Shown here in pieces: positions 15,975 through 24,237 of a stretch of 48,275 nt of DNA (position 1 is its first letter; each line of letters opens with the position of its first letter). The position numbers and the translations under genes are program-made. Source of the DNA: Pseudomonas lundensis. Its GTDB lineage: Bacteria; Pseudomonadota; Gammaproteobacteria; Pseudomonadales; Pseudomonadaceae. The notes beneath the pieces are model-generated. The model did no database searches and had not been told where the DNA came from. It saw nothing but the letters and a program-made list of their open reading frames with translations. The stretch is taken from NCBI RefSeq assembly GCF_002269125.1, contig NZ_NQKI01000035.1, forward strand, positions 1 through 48,275. The letters run 5' to 3'.

Positions 15975-16877
15975 ATGACTTTGCAGTACCCCACTATCGC
16001 CGACTGCGTCGGCAACACGCCGCTGGTGCGCTTGCAGCGCCTGGCCGGCGACACCACCAATACGTTATTGCTCAAGCTCGAAGGGAATAACCCGGCGGGC
16101 TCGGTCAAAGACCGCCCGGCGCTGTCGATGATTGCCCGCGCCGAAGCGCGCGGCCAGATCCAGCCCGGCGACACCCTGATTGAAGCCACGTCCGGCAATA
16201 CCGGCATCGCACTGGCCATGGCCGCTGCGATCAAAGGCTACAAGATGATCCTGATCATGCCTGACAACTCCAGTGCCGAGCGTAAGGCGGCCATGACGGC
16301 CTATGGCGCGGAGCTGATTCTGGTGTCCCAGGAAGACGGCATGGAAGGTGCACGCGATCTGGCCGATAAGCTGCAGGCCGAAGGTCGTGGCAAGGTGCTC
16401 GATCAGTTTGCCAACGGCGATAACCCTGAAGCGCACTACACCAGCACCGGCCCGGAGATCTGGCATCAGACCCAAGGCACCGTCACCCACTTTGTCAGCT
16501 CGATGGGCACCACCGGCACCATCATGGGCGTGTCGCGCTATTTGAAAGAACAAAACCCCAACGTCCAGATCATTGGCCTGCAACCGATGGAAGGCGCAGC
16601 CATCCCCGGCATTCGCCGTTGGCCGACCGAGTACCTGCCGAAGATTTACCAGGCTGACCGGGTCGACCGGATTGTCGACATGGCTCAGCGCGAAGCCGAA
16701 GACGTGATGCGTCGTCTGGCCCGTGAAGAAGGCATCTTCTGTGGTGTCTCTTCTGGCGGTGCAGTGGCCGCGATGCTGCGGTTGTCCCGAGAGGTGGAAA
16801 ACGCGGTGATCGTCGCGATCATTTGTGACCGTGGCGACCGTTACCTGTCGACCGGCATTTACGATGCGCCTAACTGA
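15975..16877 (+). CDS. cysM: cysteine synthase B
   Basis: This 300-residue PLP enzyme makes cysteine from O-acetylserine and sulfide or thiosulfate. The PLP lysine is in NNPAGSVKDRPA. The substrate loop is ATSGNTGIALA and the phosphate-binding loop is SMGTTGTIMG. The CysM-type ending CDRGDRYLSTGIY is present. The chosen start (MTLQYPTIADCVGNTPLV) is the family start; longer forms run into the upstream intergenic region. It overlaps rlmD by one base. Confidence 0.95.
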   Translation: MTLQYPTIADCVGNTPLVRLQRLAGDTTNTLLLKLEGNNPAGSVKDRPALSMIARAEARGQIQPGDTLIEATSGNTGIALAMAAAIKGYKMILIMPDNSSAERKAAMTAYGAELILVSQEDGMEGARDLADKLQAEGRGKVLDQFANGDNPEAHYTSTGPEIWHQTQGTVTHFVSSMGTTGTIMGVSRYLKEQNPNVQIIGLQPMEGAAIPGIRRWPTEYLPKIYQADRVDRIVDMAQREAEDVMRRLAREEGIFCGVSSGGAVAAMLRLSREVENAVIVAIICDRGDRYLSTGIYDAPN

Positions 16878-18229
16878 TGGCTAAGCAAGAAAGAGGCCTG
16901 CGGTTTCAGCCGGCTGGCGGCACCAAGGCCCCGCAAGTGCCCACGGGCAAAAAGCAGCGTTTGCGCATTGAGCGTCTGGCCAACGATGGGCGCGGCATCG
17001 CGTTCATCGACGGGCGTACCTGGTTCGTGGCCGGGGCACTGGCCGGCGAAGAGGTTGAGGCGCGGGTGCTGGGCGCCCACGGTAAAATCGTTGAGGCCCG
17101 CACCGAACGCGTCTTCACAGCCAATGATGTGCGTCGCGTCGCCCCTTGCGCCCACGCCGGGCGCTGTGGTGGCTGCAGCGTGCAACATATGCCCCATGAG
17201 GAGCAGCTTGCACTGAAACAGCGCATGTTGGCCGAGCAGTTGTCGCGGGTGGCGGGAGTCGAACCTGACGAGTGGGCAGCGCCCTTGACCGGTCCCGAGT
17301 TTGGCTATCGCCGCCGCGCCCGCATAGCGGTGCGTTGGGATGCGCGTGCCAAACAGCTGGAGGTCGGTTTTCGTGCGGCGGGCAGTCAGGACATTGTGGC
17401 CATCGATCACTGTTTGGTTCTGGTACAGGCTTTGCAACCTATTATGGCCGGGCTGCCTGCCATGTTGCGCCAGTTGAGCAACCCTCGGGCGTTGGGCCAT
17501 GTCGAGCTGTTCAGCGGTTCGGCCATTGCCGTGCTGTTGCGCCACATGGCACCGCTCACCGCATCCGACATGCTGGTGTTGCAGACGTTTTGCCTGACCC
17601 ACGGTGCCCAATTGTGGTTGCATGGCGAAGGTGAGCCGCAACCTGTCGATTTGACCCAAACCTTGGGCTACCGTTTAGAACAATGGGATTTGCAACTGGC
17701 CTACCGTCCCGGCGACTTTGTACAGGTCAACGCGGGGGTCAACGAAGCCATGGTGGCTCAGGCGCTGGAGTGGCTGGCGCCTCAAACCGACGAGCGGGTT
17801 CTTGACTTGTTTTGCGGGCTGGGTAACTTCGCGTTGCCGTTGGCCAAACAGGTCCGCGACGTGGTGGCGGTTGAGGGGGTTGCGACTATGGTCGAACGCG
17901 CTGAGCAAAACGCGGTCAGTAACAACCTGCATAATGCAGCGTTTTTTCAGGCCGACCTGTCGCAGCCGCTGGCGCAAGCAGCGTGGGCCAACGACGGTTT
18001 TTCTGCTGTGCTGCTGGATCCGCCGCGTGACGGTGCCTATGAAGCGGTGCGCAAGCTGTCTGCCCTTGGGGCCAAACGCTTGGTGTATGTGTCGTGCAAC
18101 CCGGCTACGCTGGCGCGTGACACGGTTGAACTGATGAAACAGGGTTATCGGTTAAAACGTGCCGGAATCCTCGATATGTTTCCGCAAACCGCGCATGTCG
18201 AGGCAATGGCGTTATTTGAAGCAGACTAG
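16877..18229 (+). CDS. rlmD: 23S rRNA (uracil-1939-C5) methyltransferase RlmD
   Basis: This 450-residue enzyme has an N-terminal TRAM domain (RIERLANDGRGIAFIDGRTWF), four iron-sulfur cysteines (CAHAGRCGGC and the later DHCLVL), and a C-terminal SAM methyltransferase domain. The latter includes VLDLFCGLGNFALPLA and LLDPPRDGA, with the catalytic cysteine in VYVSCNPATLARD. It overlaps cysM by one base and precedes relA by 120 bases. Confidence 0.95.
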   Translation: MAKQERGLRFQPAGGTKAPQVPTGKKQRLRIERLANDGRGIAFIDGRTWFVAGALAGEEVEARVLGAHGKIVEARTERVFTANDVRRVAPCAHAGRCGGCSVQHMPHEEQLALKQRMLAEQLSRVAGVEPDEWAAPLTGPEFGYRRRARIAVRWDARAKQLEVGFRAAGSQDIVAIDHCLVLVQALQPIMAGLPAMLRQLSNPRALGHVELFSGSAIAVLLRHMAPLTASDMLVLQTFCLTHGAQLWLHGEGEPQPVDLTQTLGYRLEQWDLQLAYRPGDFVQVNAGVNEAMVAQALEWLAPQTDERVLDLFCGLGNFALPLAKQVRDVVAVEGVATMVERAEQNAVSNNLHNAAFFQADLSQPLAQAAWANDGFSAVLLDPPRDGAYEAVRKLSALGAKRLVYVSCNPATLARDTVELMKQGYRLKRAGILDMFPQTAHVEAMALFEAD

Positions 18230-18349
18230 GACGGTCTGTCTATTTCTACGGGCCCGCAGTTCCACGCGACTTGGCCCAGTGGCGTGGAATCGGGATTCGG
18301 GCCGGTGATTTCGGCGCATTGAATGTGCGCCGTAGGGAAGGTAAGCAAG

Positions 18350-20602
18350 ATGGTACAGGTCAGAGCACACCAGCCGATCAACACCGACGGCAGTCTCAAC
18401 CTCGAGGCATGGCTTGATCATGCCGTGAGTGTGGATGTCGCGCTGGACCGTGAAGCCTTGAAAGAAGCCTGTGAGTTTGCACGCGAGGCCGAACAGCAAG
18501 CGAACGCCGCGAAAAACCTGTGGACCGAAGGCACCTCGAGCTTTCGCACCGGGCTTGAAATCGCTGAAATTCTCGCGGATCTGAAGCTGGATCAGGATTC
18601 GCTGGTCGCGGCGATTCTCTATCGCGGCGTGCGTGAAGGCCAGATTCAGCTCCCCGCCGTTACTCAGCGATTCGGCCAAGTGGTGGCCAAGTTGATTGAT
18701 GGCGTACTGCGCATGGCCGCGATCAGCGCCAGCCTGAGCCCGCGTCAGTCGATGGTGCTGGGCACCCAGGGCCAAGTCGAGAACCTGCGCAAAATGCTGG
18801 TGGCCATGGTCGATGACGTGCGCGTCGCGCTCATCAAGCTGGCCGAGCGCACCTGCGCCATTCGCGCCGTCAAAAACGCCCCGGATGAAAAACGTAATCG
18901 CGTCGCACGCGAGGTGTTCGATATTTACGCGCCATTGGCGCACCGCTTGGGCATTGGCCATATCAAGTGGGAGCTGGAGGACTTGTCCTTCCGTTACCTT
19001 GAGCCTGAGCAGTACAAGCAGATCGCGACTTTGCTGCATGAGCGTCGTCTCGATCGCGAGCGTTTCATCTCCGAGGTCATGAATCAGTTACGTACGGAGC
19101 TGGAAGCCACCGGGGTTGATGCTGACATCAGTGGCCGGGCCAAACACATCTATTCCATCTGGCGCAAAATGCAGCGCAAGGGTCTGGCCTTCAGCCAGAT
19201 CTATGACGTGCGTGCCGTGCGGGTGCTGGTGCCCGAAATGCGCGATTGCTACACCGCGCTGGGCATCGTCCACACCTTGTGGCGTCATATCCCGAAAGAA
19301 TTCGACGATTACATCGCCAACCCGAAAGAGAACGGCTACCGCTCGCTGCATACCGCCGTGATCGGGCCGGAGGGCAAGGTGCTTGAGGTGCAGATCCGCA
19401 CCCACGCCATGCACGAAGAGGCCGAACTCGGCGTGTGCGCGCATTGGCGGTACAAGGGCACTGACGTCAAGGCGGGCTCCAACCAGTACGAAGAGAAAAT
19501 CTCGTGGCTGCGCCAAGTGCTGGAATGGCACGAGGAACTGGGCGATATCGGCGGGCTGGCCGAGCAGTTGCGGGTCGATATCGAACCGGACCGTGTCTAT
19601 ATCTTCACCCCGGACGGGCATGCCATCGATTTGCCCAAGGGTGCGACACCGCTGGACTTCGCGTATCGGGTGCACACCGAAATCGGCCATAACTGCCGTG
19701 GCGCCAAGATCAACGGGCGTATCGTGCCGCTCAACTACAGCCTGCAAACGGGTGAGCAGGTCGAGATTATCACCAGCAAGCACGGCACTCCGAGCCGCGA
19801 CTGGCTTAACCCGAACCTGGGTTACATCACCACGTCGCGGGCGCGGGCCAAAATTGTGCACTGGTTCAAGTTGCAGGCGCGTGACCAGAACGTGGCCGCG
19901 GGTAAAACCCTGCTTGAGCGCGAGCTGGGCCGCTTGGGCCTGCCTGCGGTGGATTACGAGAAGCTGGCCGACAAGGCCAACATGAAAACCGCCGAGGACA
20001 TGTACGCGGCACTGGGCGCGGGCGACTTGCGTCTGGCGCAGTTGATCAATCTTGCGCAGCAAATGGTCGAGCCCGAACGCGGCAACGAGCAGATGGAGCT
20101 GATTCCACGCAAGGCCACAGGCTACAAGCCGGGCAAACGCGGCGACATCCAGATCGAAGGCGTGGGTAACCTGCTGACGCAAATGGCCGGTTGTTGTCAG
20201 CCGCTGCCCGGCGATGCCATCGTCGGGTACATCACCCAGGGGCGTGGCGTGAGTATTCACCGTCAGGATTGCGCTTCGGTGCTGCAACTGGGCAGTCGTG
20301 AGCCGGAGCGGATGATTCAGGTCAACTGGGGGCCGATCCCGGTCTCCACCTACCCGGTGGATATCGAGATTCGGGCGTACGATCGTTCCGGGTTGCTGCG
20401 TGACGTGTCGCAAGTGCTGCTCAACGAGCGGATCAACGTATTGGCGGTCAACACCCGCTCGAACAAAGAGGACAACACCGCGCTGATGTCCTTGACCATC
20501 GAGATTCCGGGGCTCGATTCGCTGGGGCGTCTGTTGGGAAAAATCTCGCAACTGCCCAACATCATTGAAACCCGGCGTATCGGGCGCAGTGAGCCGCGAT
20601 AA
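18350..20602 (+). CDS. relA: GTP pyrophosphokinase RelA
   Basis: This 750-residue ribosome-associated (p)ppGpp synthetase has domains in order. The N-terminal HD-like region is degenerate (the catalytic HD pair is not seen around AAILYRGVREG), so it is probably hydrolase-dead. The synthetase domain has the EFDDYIANPKENGYRSLHT motif; the EFDD form marks a monofunctional RelA rather than SpoT. A TGS domain follows (DRVYIFTPDGHAIDLPKGAT), then the helical/zinc-finger region with AGCCQPLPGDAIVG, and a C-terminal ACT domain (DIEIRAYDRSGLLRDVSQVL). The chosen ATG at 18350 follows AGGGAAGG. It heads toward mazG, the same order as in enterobacteria. Confidence 0.97.
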   Translation: MVQVRAHQPINTDGSLNLEAWLDHAVSVDVALDREALKEACEFAREAEQQANAAKNLWTEGTSSFRTGLEIAEILADLKLDQDSLVAAILYRGVREGQIQLPAVTQRFGQVVAKLIDGVLRMAAISASLSPRQSMVLGTQGQVENLRKMLVAMVDDVRVALIKLAERTCAIRAVKNAPDEKRNRVAREVFDIYAPLAHRLGIGHIKWELEDLSFRYLEPEQYKQIATLLHERRLDRERFISEVMNQLRTELEATGVDADISGRAKHIYSIWRKMQRKGLAFSQIYDVRAVRVLVPEMRDCYTALGIVHTLWRHIPKEFDDYIANPKENGYRSLHTAVIGPEGKVLEVQIRTHAMHEEAELGVCAHWRYKGTDVKAGSNQYEEKISWLRQVLEWHEELGDIGGLAEQLRVDIEPDRVYIFTPDGHAIDLPKGATPLDFAYRVHTEIGHNCRGAKINGRIVPLNYSLQTGEQVEIITSKHGTPSRDWLNPNLGYITTSRARAKIVHWFKLQARDQNVAAGKTLLERELGRLGLPAVDYEKLADKANMKTAEDMYAALGAGDLRLAQLINLAQQMVEPERGNEQMELIPRKATGYKPGKRGDIQIEGVGNLLTQMAGCCQPLPGDAIVGYITQGRGVSIHRQDCASVLQLGSREPERMIQVNWGPIPVSTYPVDIEIRAYDRSGLLRDVSQVLLNERINVLAVNTRSNKEDNTALMSLTIEIPGLDSLGRLLGKISQLPNIIETRRIGRSEPR

Positions 20603-20692
20603 GGTCTGAGGAACCCCGCTTTCAGCCACTGGAGGCGGGTAACTGGCGTTGCGTGCGGCCCTGCTCATAGCGTTTTGTAGAAGAGATCCGTG

Positions 20693-21526
20693 ATGTACAA
20701 CCTCGACGATTTGCTTCACCTCATGGCCCGGCTGCGTGACCCGCAGTACGGCTGCCCGTGGGACATCAAGCAAACCTACCGCACGATCGTGCCTTACACC
20801 CTTGAAGAGGCGTATGAAGTCGCGGACGTCATCGAGCAGGGCGACTTCGAGCACTTGCAAGGCGAGTTGGGCGACTTGTTGTTTCAAGTGGTTTATTACA
20901 GCCAGTTAGCCCGTGAAGAAGGGCGCTTTGAATTTGCCGGGGTCATTGACAGCATCACCCGCAAGCTCATCCGCCGCCATCCCCATGTATTTCCGACGGG
21001 CGATCTGTATGCCCCGCTGGACGTGCCGCGCCTGAGCGAAGAACAGGTCAAGCAGCGTTGGGATGAAATCAAGGCTCAAGAACGGGCCGAAAAAGCGTCG
21101 GCGCCCCATCAGTTGTCTTTGCTCGATGACGTGCCCGTGGCGTTGCCCGCCTTATCGCGGGCCGCCAAATTGCAGAAGCGCGCCGCTCAGGTAGGCTTCG
21201 ACTGGCCTGCGGCCCTGCCGGTGCTGGACAAGGTGCGTGAAGAACTCGACGAAGTGCTGGAAGCCATGGCGGACAACGACTCGACTGCCATCCATGACGA
21301 GGTCGGTGACCTGCTGTTTTCCGTGGTGAATCTGGCGCGACACCTGAAAGTTGACCCTGAAACGGCCTTGCGTGGGGCAAATGCCAAATTTGACAGGCGT
21401 TTCAGGTTTATCGAGCAGGCATTGCGCGATACCCTGCGACCCATTGAAGATTGCACCCTTGAAGACCTGGACGCCCTCTGGGGTGAAGCCAAGCGCCAGG
21501 AAAAGAATTTACCCAGCTGCGGCTGA
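20693..21526 (+). CDS. mazG: nucleoside triphosphate pyrophosphohydrolase MazG
   Basis: This 277-residue protein has two MazG domains. The first has CPWDIKQTYRTI and ELGDLLFQVVYYSQLA; the second has VREELDEVLEAM and DEVGDLLFSVVNLARHL. The conserved ExxE..ExxD-type metal ligands are visible in both. It hydrolyses NTPs and is known in E. coli to lower (p)ppGpp under starvation, which fits its place after relA. A preceding GTG gives an alternative start one codon earlier. Confidence 0.95.
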   Translation: MYNLDDLLHLMARLRDPQYGCPWDIKQTYRTIVPYTLEEAYEVADVIEQGDFEHLQGELGDLLFQVVYYSQLAREEGRFEFAGVIDSITRKLIRRHPHVFPTGDLYAPLDVPRLSEEQVKQRWDEIKAQERAEKASAPHQLSLLDDVPVALPALSRAAKLQKRAAQVGFDWPAALPVLDKVREELDEVLEAMADNDSTAIHDEVGDLLFSVVNLARHLKVDPETALRGANAKFDRRFRFIEQALRDTLRPIEDCTLEDLDALWGEAKRQEKNLPSCG

Positions 21527-21548
21527 GTTTGCCTAAGTGAGTAAGTAG

Positions 21549-22094
21549 ATGAGCATTTCCCTACGCGACCAGTTGCTCAAAGCCGGACTGGTCAACGAGA
21601 AACAGGCCAAGCAGGCCGGTAAAGAAAAGCAGAAGCAGCAGCGTCTGGCCCATAAAGGCCAGATCGAGCTGGATGACACTCAGCAGCGCCTGGCGGCCGA
21701 AGCCAAAGCCGAGAAGATCAAGCGCGACCAGGAGCTGAACCGTCAGCAACAGGAGAAGGCTGAACAAAAGGCCCGTGCCGCTCAGATCAAGCAATTAATC
21801 GAAGTTTCGCGCTTGCCCAAGCTCAGCACTGAGGACTACTACAACTTCGTGGACGACAAGAAGGTCAAGCGCCTGTCGGTCAACACGCTGATGCGCAACA
21901 AGCTGGCCAATGGCTCGCTGGCGATCGTGCAGCATCAGGGTGGCTACGAAGTTATCCCGCGTGAAGCGGCATTGAAAATTCAGGAGCGCGACCCGCGCCG
22001 GATCGTGCAGCTCAACATTCTGGTTGAGCCGAAAACACCTGAAGAAGACGATCCGTATGCGGCGTACCAGATCCCAGATGATCTGATGTGGTAA
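21549..22094 (+). CDS. DUF2058 family protein
   Basis: This 181-residue protein is highly charged and rich in Gln, Lys and Glu over residues 18-85, probably a long helix or coiled coil (KQAGKEKQKQQR, AEAKAEKIKRDQEL). The C-terminal part has RLPKLSTEDYYNFVDDKKVKRL and ends EEDDPYAAYQIPDDLMW. This pattern is DUF2058, of unknown function, sometimes described as nucleoprotein/polynucleotide-associated. It starts 22 bases after mazG and is followed by a strong terminator. Confidence 0.88.
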   Translation: MSISLRDQLLKAGLVNEKQAKQAGKEKQKQQRLAHKGQIELDDTQQRLAAEAKAEKIKRDQELNRQQQEKAEQKARAAQIKQLIEVSRLPKLSTEDYYNFVDDKKVKRLSVNTLMRNKLANGSLAIVQHQGGYEVIPREAALKIQERDPRRIVQLNILVEPKTPEEDDPYAAYQIPDDLMW

Positions 22095-22118
22095 GCACGC
22101 CTTCATGGCTGTCATAAC

Positions 22119-22140
22119 AAACCCCGCTTCGGCGGGGTTT
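22119..22140 (+). terminator. intrinsic terminator after the relA-mazG-DUF2058 stretch
   Basis: The hairpin has nine-base arms (AAACCCCGC / GCGGGGTTT) with a TTCG tetraloop, followed by T-rich sequence. It lies 24 bases after the DUF2058 stop. Confidence 0.92.
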
Positions 22141-22169
22141 GTTGTTTTCAAGAGGGTCGTATCAATGCT

Positions 22170-22271
22170 TCAGGACCGGCGCTGTTGCGCTTCCAGCTTT
22201 TCCAGCTCGGCCTTGTAGTCCCGGGCGTCGCTTTCGCGGTGGAACATACCGACCAAGGCTGTTTTTGACAT
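22170..22271 (-). CDS. short conserved-looking ORF, possibly a truncated gene
   Basis: A 33-residue frame reads MSKTALVGMFHRESDARDYK and then EKLEAQQRRS. The codon use is GC-rich and host-like, unlike the flanking AT-rich island. There is an in-frame stop upstream and no clear ribosome binding site. It may therefore be the 3' remnant of a core gene whose 5' part was lost when the island to the right was inserted. An intact small protein is the alternative. No family is recognised. Confidence 0.4.
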   Translation of the reverse strand: MSKTALVGMFHRESDARDYKAELEKLEAQQRRS

Positions 22272-22569
22272 TGCTGACGATTACATGATTGGCTGCGTAG
22301 AGTCTCAGCTCGCGTCCAAACCCGCTAAAGCAGACACAACCCGTCGCCGGAGCATGTTTACGCTACACGTGCACCTCCAACAAGCTCGGCTGACGTGGTA
22401 CTCAGCTCAGAGTGAAGTGCTTCCCTGCGGAGTGCGATTTGGCTTTCCTTCAGGGATATCAACCTTCAAAAGCAGTGGTGGAAGGTATGCGATGGCGGCC
22501 CTTGATCAAATGATCCTATCGCTCCCTCGGCCTGCTCACACCTCTTGGCGAGACTGATTGGATGTGAGT
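22272..22569. other. intergenic stretch without a supported gene
   Basis: A 90-codon plus-strand frame (22285-22557) is open but has no ribosome binding site, no recognisable motif and unnatural composition. I see no RNA gene or repeat in this interval. It may be residue from the insertion of the Hcp module. Confidence 0.5.
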
Positions 22570-22890
22570 TTATTTTCGGTAAAACCATCGCTTGGGCTCA
22601 TATTGGGTGGGGATACAGGCTGTATGGAGAAAGATACTTACAAATGCGATCCATCCAACTGCATCATTATCCTTAAGGATAGGTTTTAGTGCAGGAAAGA
22701 TAATGTCATATCCGTACTTCACTGTGCTCATATGGAAAGATCCAACAAAAAGAGTTAAGAGCAAGCATAAAAAAAACCATCGCCATTTGAATTTTTTACC
22801 AGAGAAAAAGCGTGAAAAAAAATATAAAGAGGACAGTGCTGTCAGAGAGAGTGTTAGGTATAAAAAGGAAACTAGAGTGCTATTTATCAT
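22570..22890 (-). CDS. small inner-membrane protein, candidate immunity to the DUF4225 effector
   Basis: This 106-residue protein has three hydrophobic segments: about 5-27 (LVSFLYLTLSLTALSSLYFF), 37-57 (WRWFFLCLLLTLFVGSF) and 80-96 (GWIAFVSIFLHTACIP), with basic loops between. It is strongly AT-rich. Its start overlaps the end of the DUF4225 gene by 11 bases and it is the last gene of the hcp-DUF4225 unit. This is the expected place for an immunity protein. Membrane localisation would fit an effector that acts on the inner membrane. The family is not recognised. Confidence 0.7.
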   Translation of the reverse strand: MINSTLVSFLYLTLSLTALSSLYFFSRFFSGKKFKWRWFFLCLLLTLFVGSFHMSTVKYGYDIIFPALKPILKDNDAVGWIAFVSIFLHTACIPTQYEPKRWFYRK

Positions 22891-23602
22891 TGTTTTTGTG
22901 CTCTTGGTACATTGATCTACCTGTCACGCTATCGCTAATCCCTTCGAATACAAGAGCGCGACTCCCCATTATTTTATATGACCTGGCGTAATCGGTTTTT
23001 ATATACCTGAATAGGCGCCAGGCATCTGGTTTTAATACCATTCTTCCTACGGCATATGCAGAAAGTCCCAAATCAGCCGTGCCATAGGCCATATTCCCAT
23101 CATGTGCGCTGCCGCCGAGTAGTTTAGCGCCCTCGTGATAAAGCTTTCTGACGGGGCCTTGGGTATCAGAACGACTCTCTAAGAGGTTACGACTGTTTTC
23201 ATAAAGATTATTAGCACCATGGGCCATCATGGGTGCGCCTGCAACTACGCACAGGATACCTGCTGAGGCGTAACAGATCCCGACCCCTGCGGCAATTTGA
23301 AATGCCCCGGCGATTGCTCCCACGCCTTTTTGAGCAATTTCCATTGACTGGTTCAGCAGGCTTCTCTGTTCGTTTTCAATATCTTGTAAGCCCTGCTCAG
23401 GGCTTTTTTTGCCCTGCGAGACATCATCAACAATGCTTTTGGCATAGTAAGCGACTTCGCGATTGAACTGTAATCGCAGTGCGCCGTCCTTAATGTGCCG
23501 GACACCCAATGTGCTGGCTTGGCTTCCAAGCTTTCCAGCTGCGGCACTGACCATCCAATAGTCACAGCTACCAGGCATACAACTTTCAATGGTTGGCTTC
23601 AC
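22880..23602 (-). CDS. DUF4225 protein, probable Hcp-associated T6SS effector
   Basis: This 240-residue protein begins at the GTG at 23602, overlapping the hcp stop (GTGA), with a G-rich stretch upstream; an earlier ATG at 23656 lies inside hcp and is unlikely. Residues 93-130 form a Gly/Ala-rich hydrophobic hairpin (GVGAIAGAFQIAAGVGICYA, then GILCVVAGAPMMAHGANN). The downstream segment ENSRNLLESRSDTQGPVRK, LLGGSAHDGNMAYG and VLKPDAWRLFRYIKTDY is what I associate with DUF4225, a family seen in Pseudomonas. No catalytic motif is apparent. The paired glycine-rich helices suggest membrane insertion. Its position between hcp and a small membrane protein supports an effector role. Confidence 0.75.
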   Translation of the reverse strand: MKPTIESCMPGSCDYWMVSAAAGKLGSQASTLGVRHIKDGALRLQFNREVAYYAKSIVDDVSQGKKSPEQGLQDIENEQRSLLNQSMEIAQKGVGAIAGAFQIAAGVGICYASAGILCVVAGAPMMAHGANNLYENSRNLLESRSDTQGPVRKLYHEGAKLLGGSAHDGNMAYGTADLGLSAYAVGRMVLKPDAWRLFRYIKTDYARSYKIMGSRALVFEGISDSVTGRSMYQEHKNNDK

Positions 23603-24084
23603 TCGTATTCCCCCCACGTACTGTATCCGCTGGTGCCGGCAGAATGGTGGGTCCACGTGATGTCTCGATAACGGATGGCGACATGTTCTTGCGGTTCTGC
23701 ATCGTGCAGCAAAATAGCGTGAGGCATTTCAAATGTCAGGTCAGCAATAATTCCGCTATTCATCGAGATAGAATAAAATTTCTCCTGCTTTCCATAGGGC
23801 GAAACGCGGTAAAAGCTGATGATGCAGTTTATTTCTTCTCTACTTGAGAGTGCTTGAGCCAGTAGCGGCGAAGATTTATCAATATTTTTGGATATGATAA
23901 TTGGATGATGTGTTGGTTTATTAATATTGCCGACATTGGCCATATTATGGTTGCAGGACAGCACCATGATTTCATCAGTATGCGCTGTCTGATACTTATT
24001 ACCCATGGAGTCCTGGGTTGAACAGCCCGCCGAAATCAGGCCTTGAGCCTTGCCGGTGATCGTCATGTAACCATGGTTAGCCAT
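23599..24084 (-). CDS. Hcp-family type VI secretion tube protein (TssD), orphan
   Basis: This 161-residue protein begins MANHGYMTITGKAQGLISAG and has the family features CSTQDSMGNK, HTDEIMVLSCNHNM, PIIISKNIDKSSPLLAQAL, FYRVSP, and ends IRYRDITWTHHSAGT. Hcp hexamers form the T6SS tube and carry small effectors. There are no other tss genes in the window, so it is an orphan hcp that likely serves as the carrier for the downstream DUF4225 protein. A GAGTGG stretch precedes the ATG. The start at 24084 is preferred over one three codons earlier. Confidence 0.92.
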   Translation of the reverse strand: MANHGYMTITGKAQGLISAGCSTQDSMGNKYQTAHTDEIMVLSCNHNMANVGNINKPTHHPIIISKNIDKSSPLLAQALSSREEINCIISFYRVSPYGKQEKFYSISMNSGIIADLTFEMPHAILLHDAEPQEHVAIRYRDITWTHHSAGTSGYSTWGEYE

Positions 24085-24185
24085 ACGTGCCACTCTTTGT
24101 AGTTTTCGAGCATCCTATTGCAAGAGTTAGAGGCAAGTTGTAGGGGGGTTCTGAAAAGTTTCATCTTTGCCGGGGTTTCAAGGTC

Positions 24186-24215
24186 AAAAAAAACCTCGCC
24201 GGAGCGAGGTTTTTT
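24186..24215. terminator. bidirectional intrinsic terminator
   Basis: The hairpin CCTCGC-CGGA-GCGAGG is flanked by A7 on one side and T6 on the other, so it can terminate in both directions. It lies downstream of the minus-strand DUF3108 gene and upstream of hcp. Confidence 0.85.
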
Positions 24216-24237
24216 GTCTGGCACTGTCAGTCGCGGC

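Noticed and set aside
19088..20887. Minus-strand open frame of about 600 codons opposite relA
   Set aside because: It is a shadow of relA; composition is His/Arg/Gln-rich and no start signal is present.
22592..22915. Plus-strand open frame opposite the small membrane protein
   Set aside because: The minus-strand gene is coupled to the DUF4225 gene and has clear membrane helices; the plus frame is Lys-rich from AT bias.
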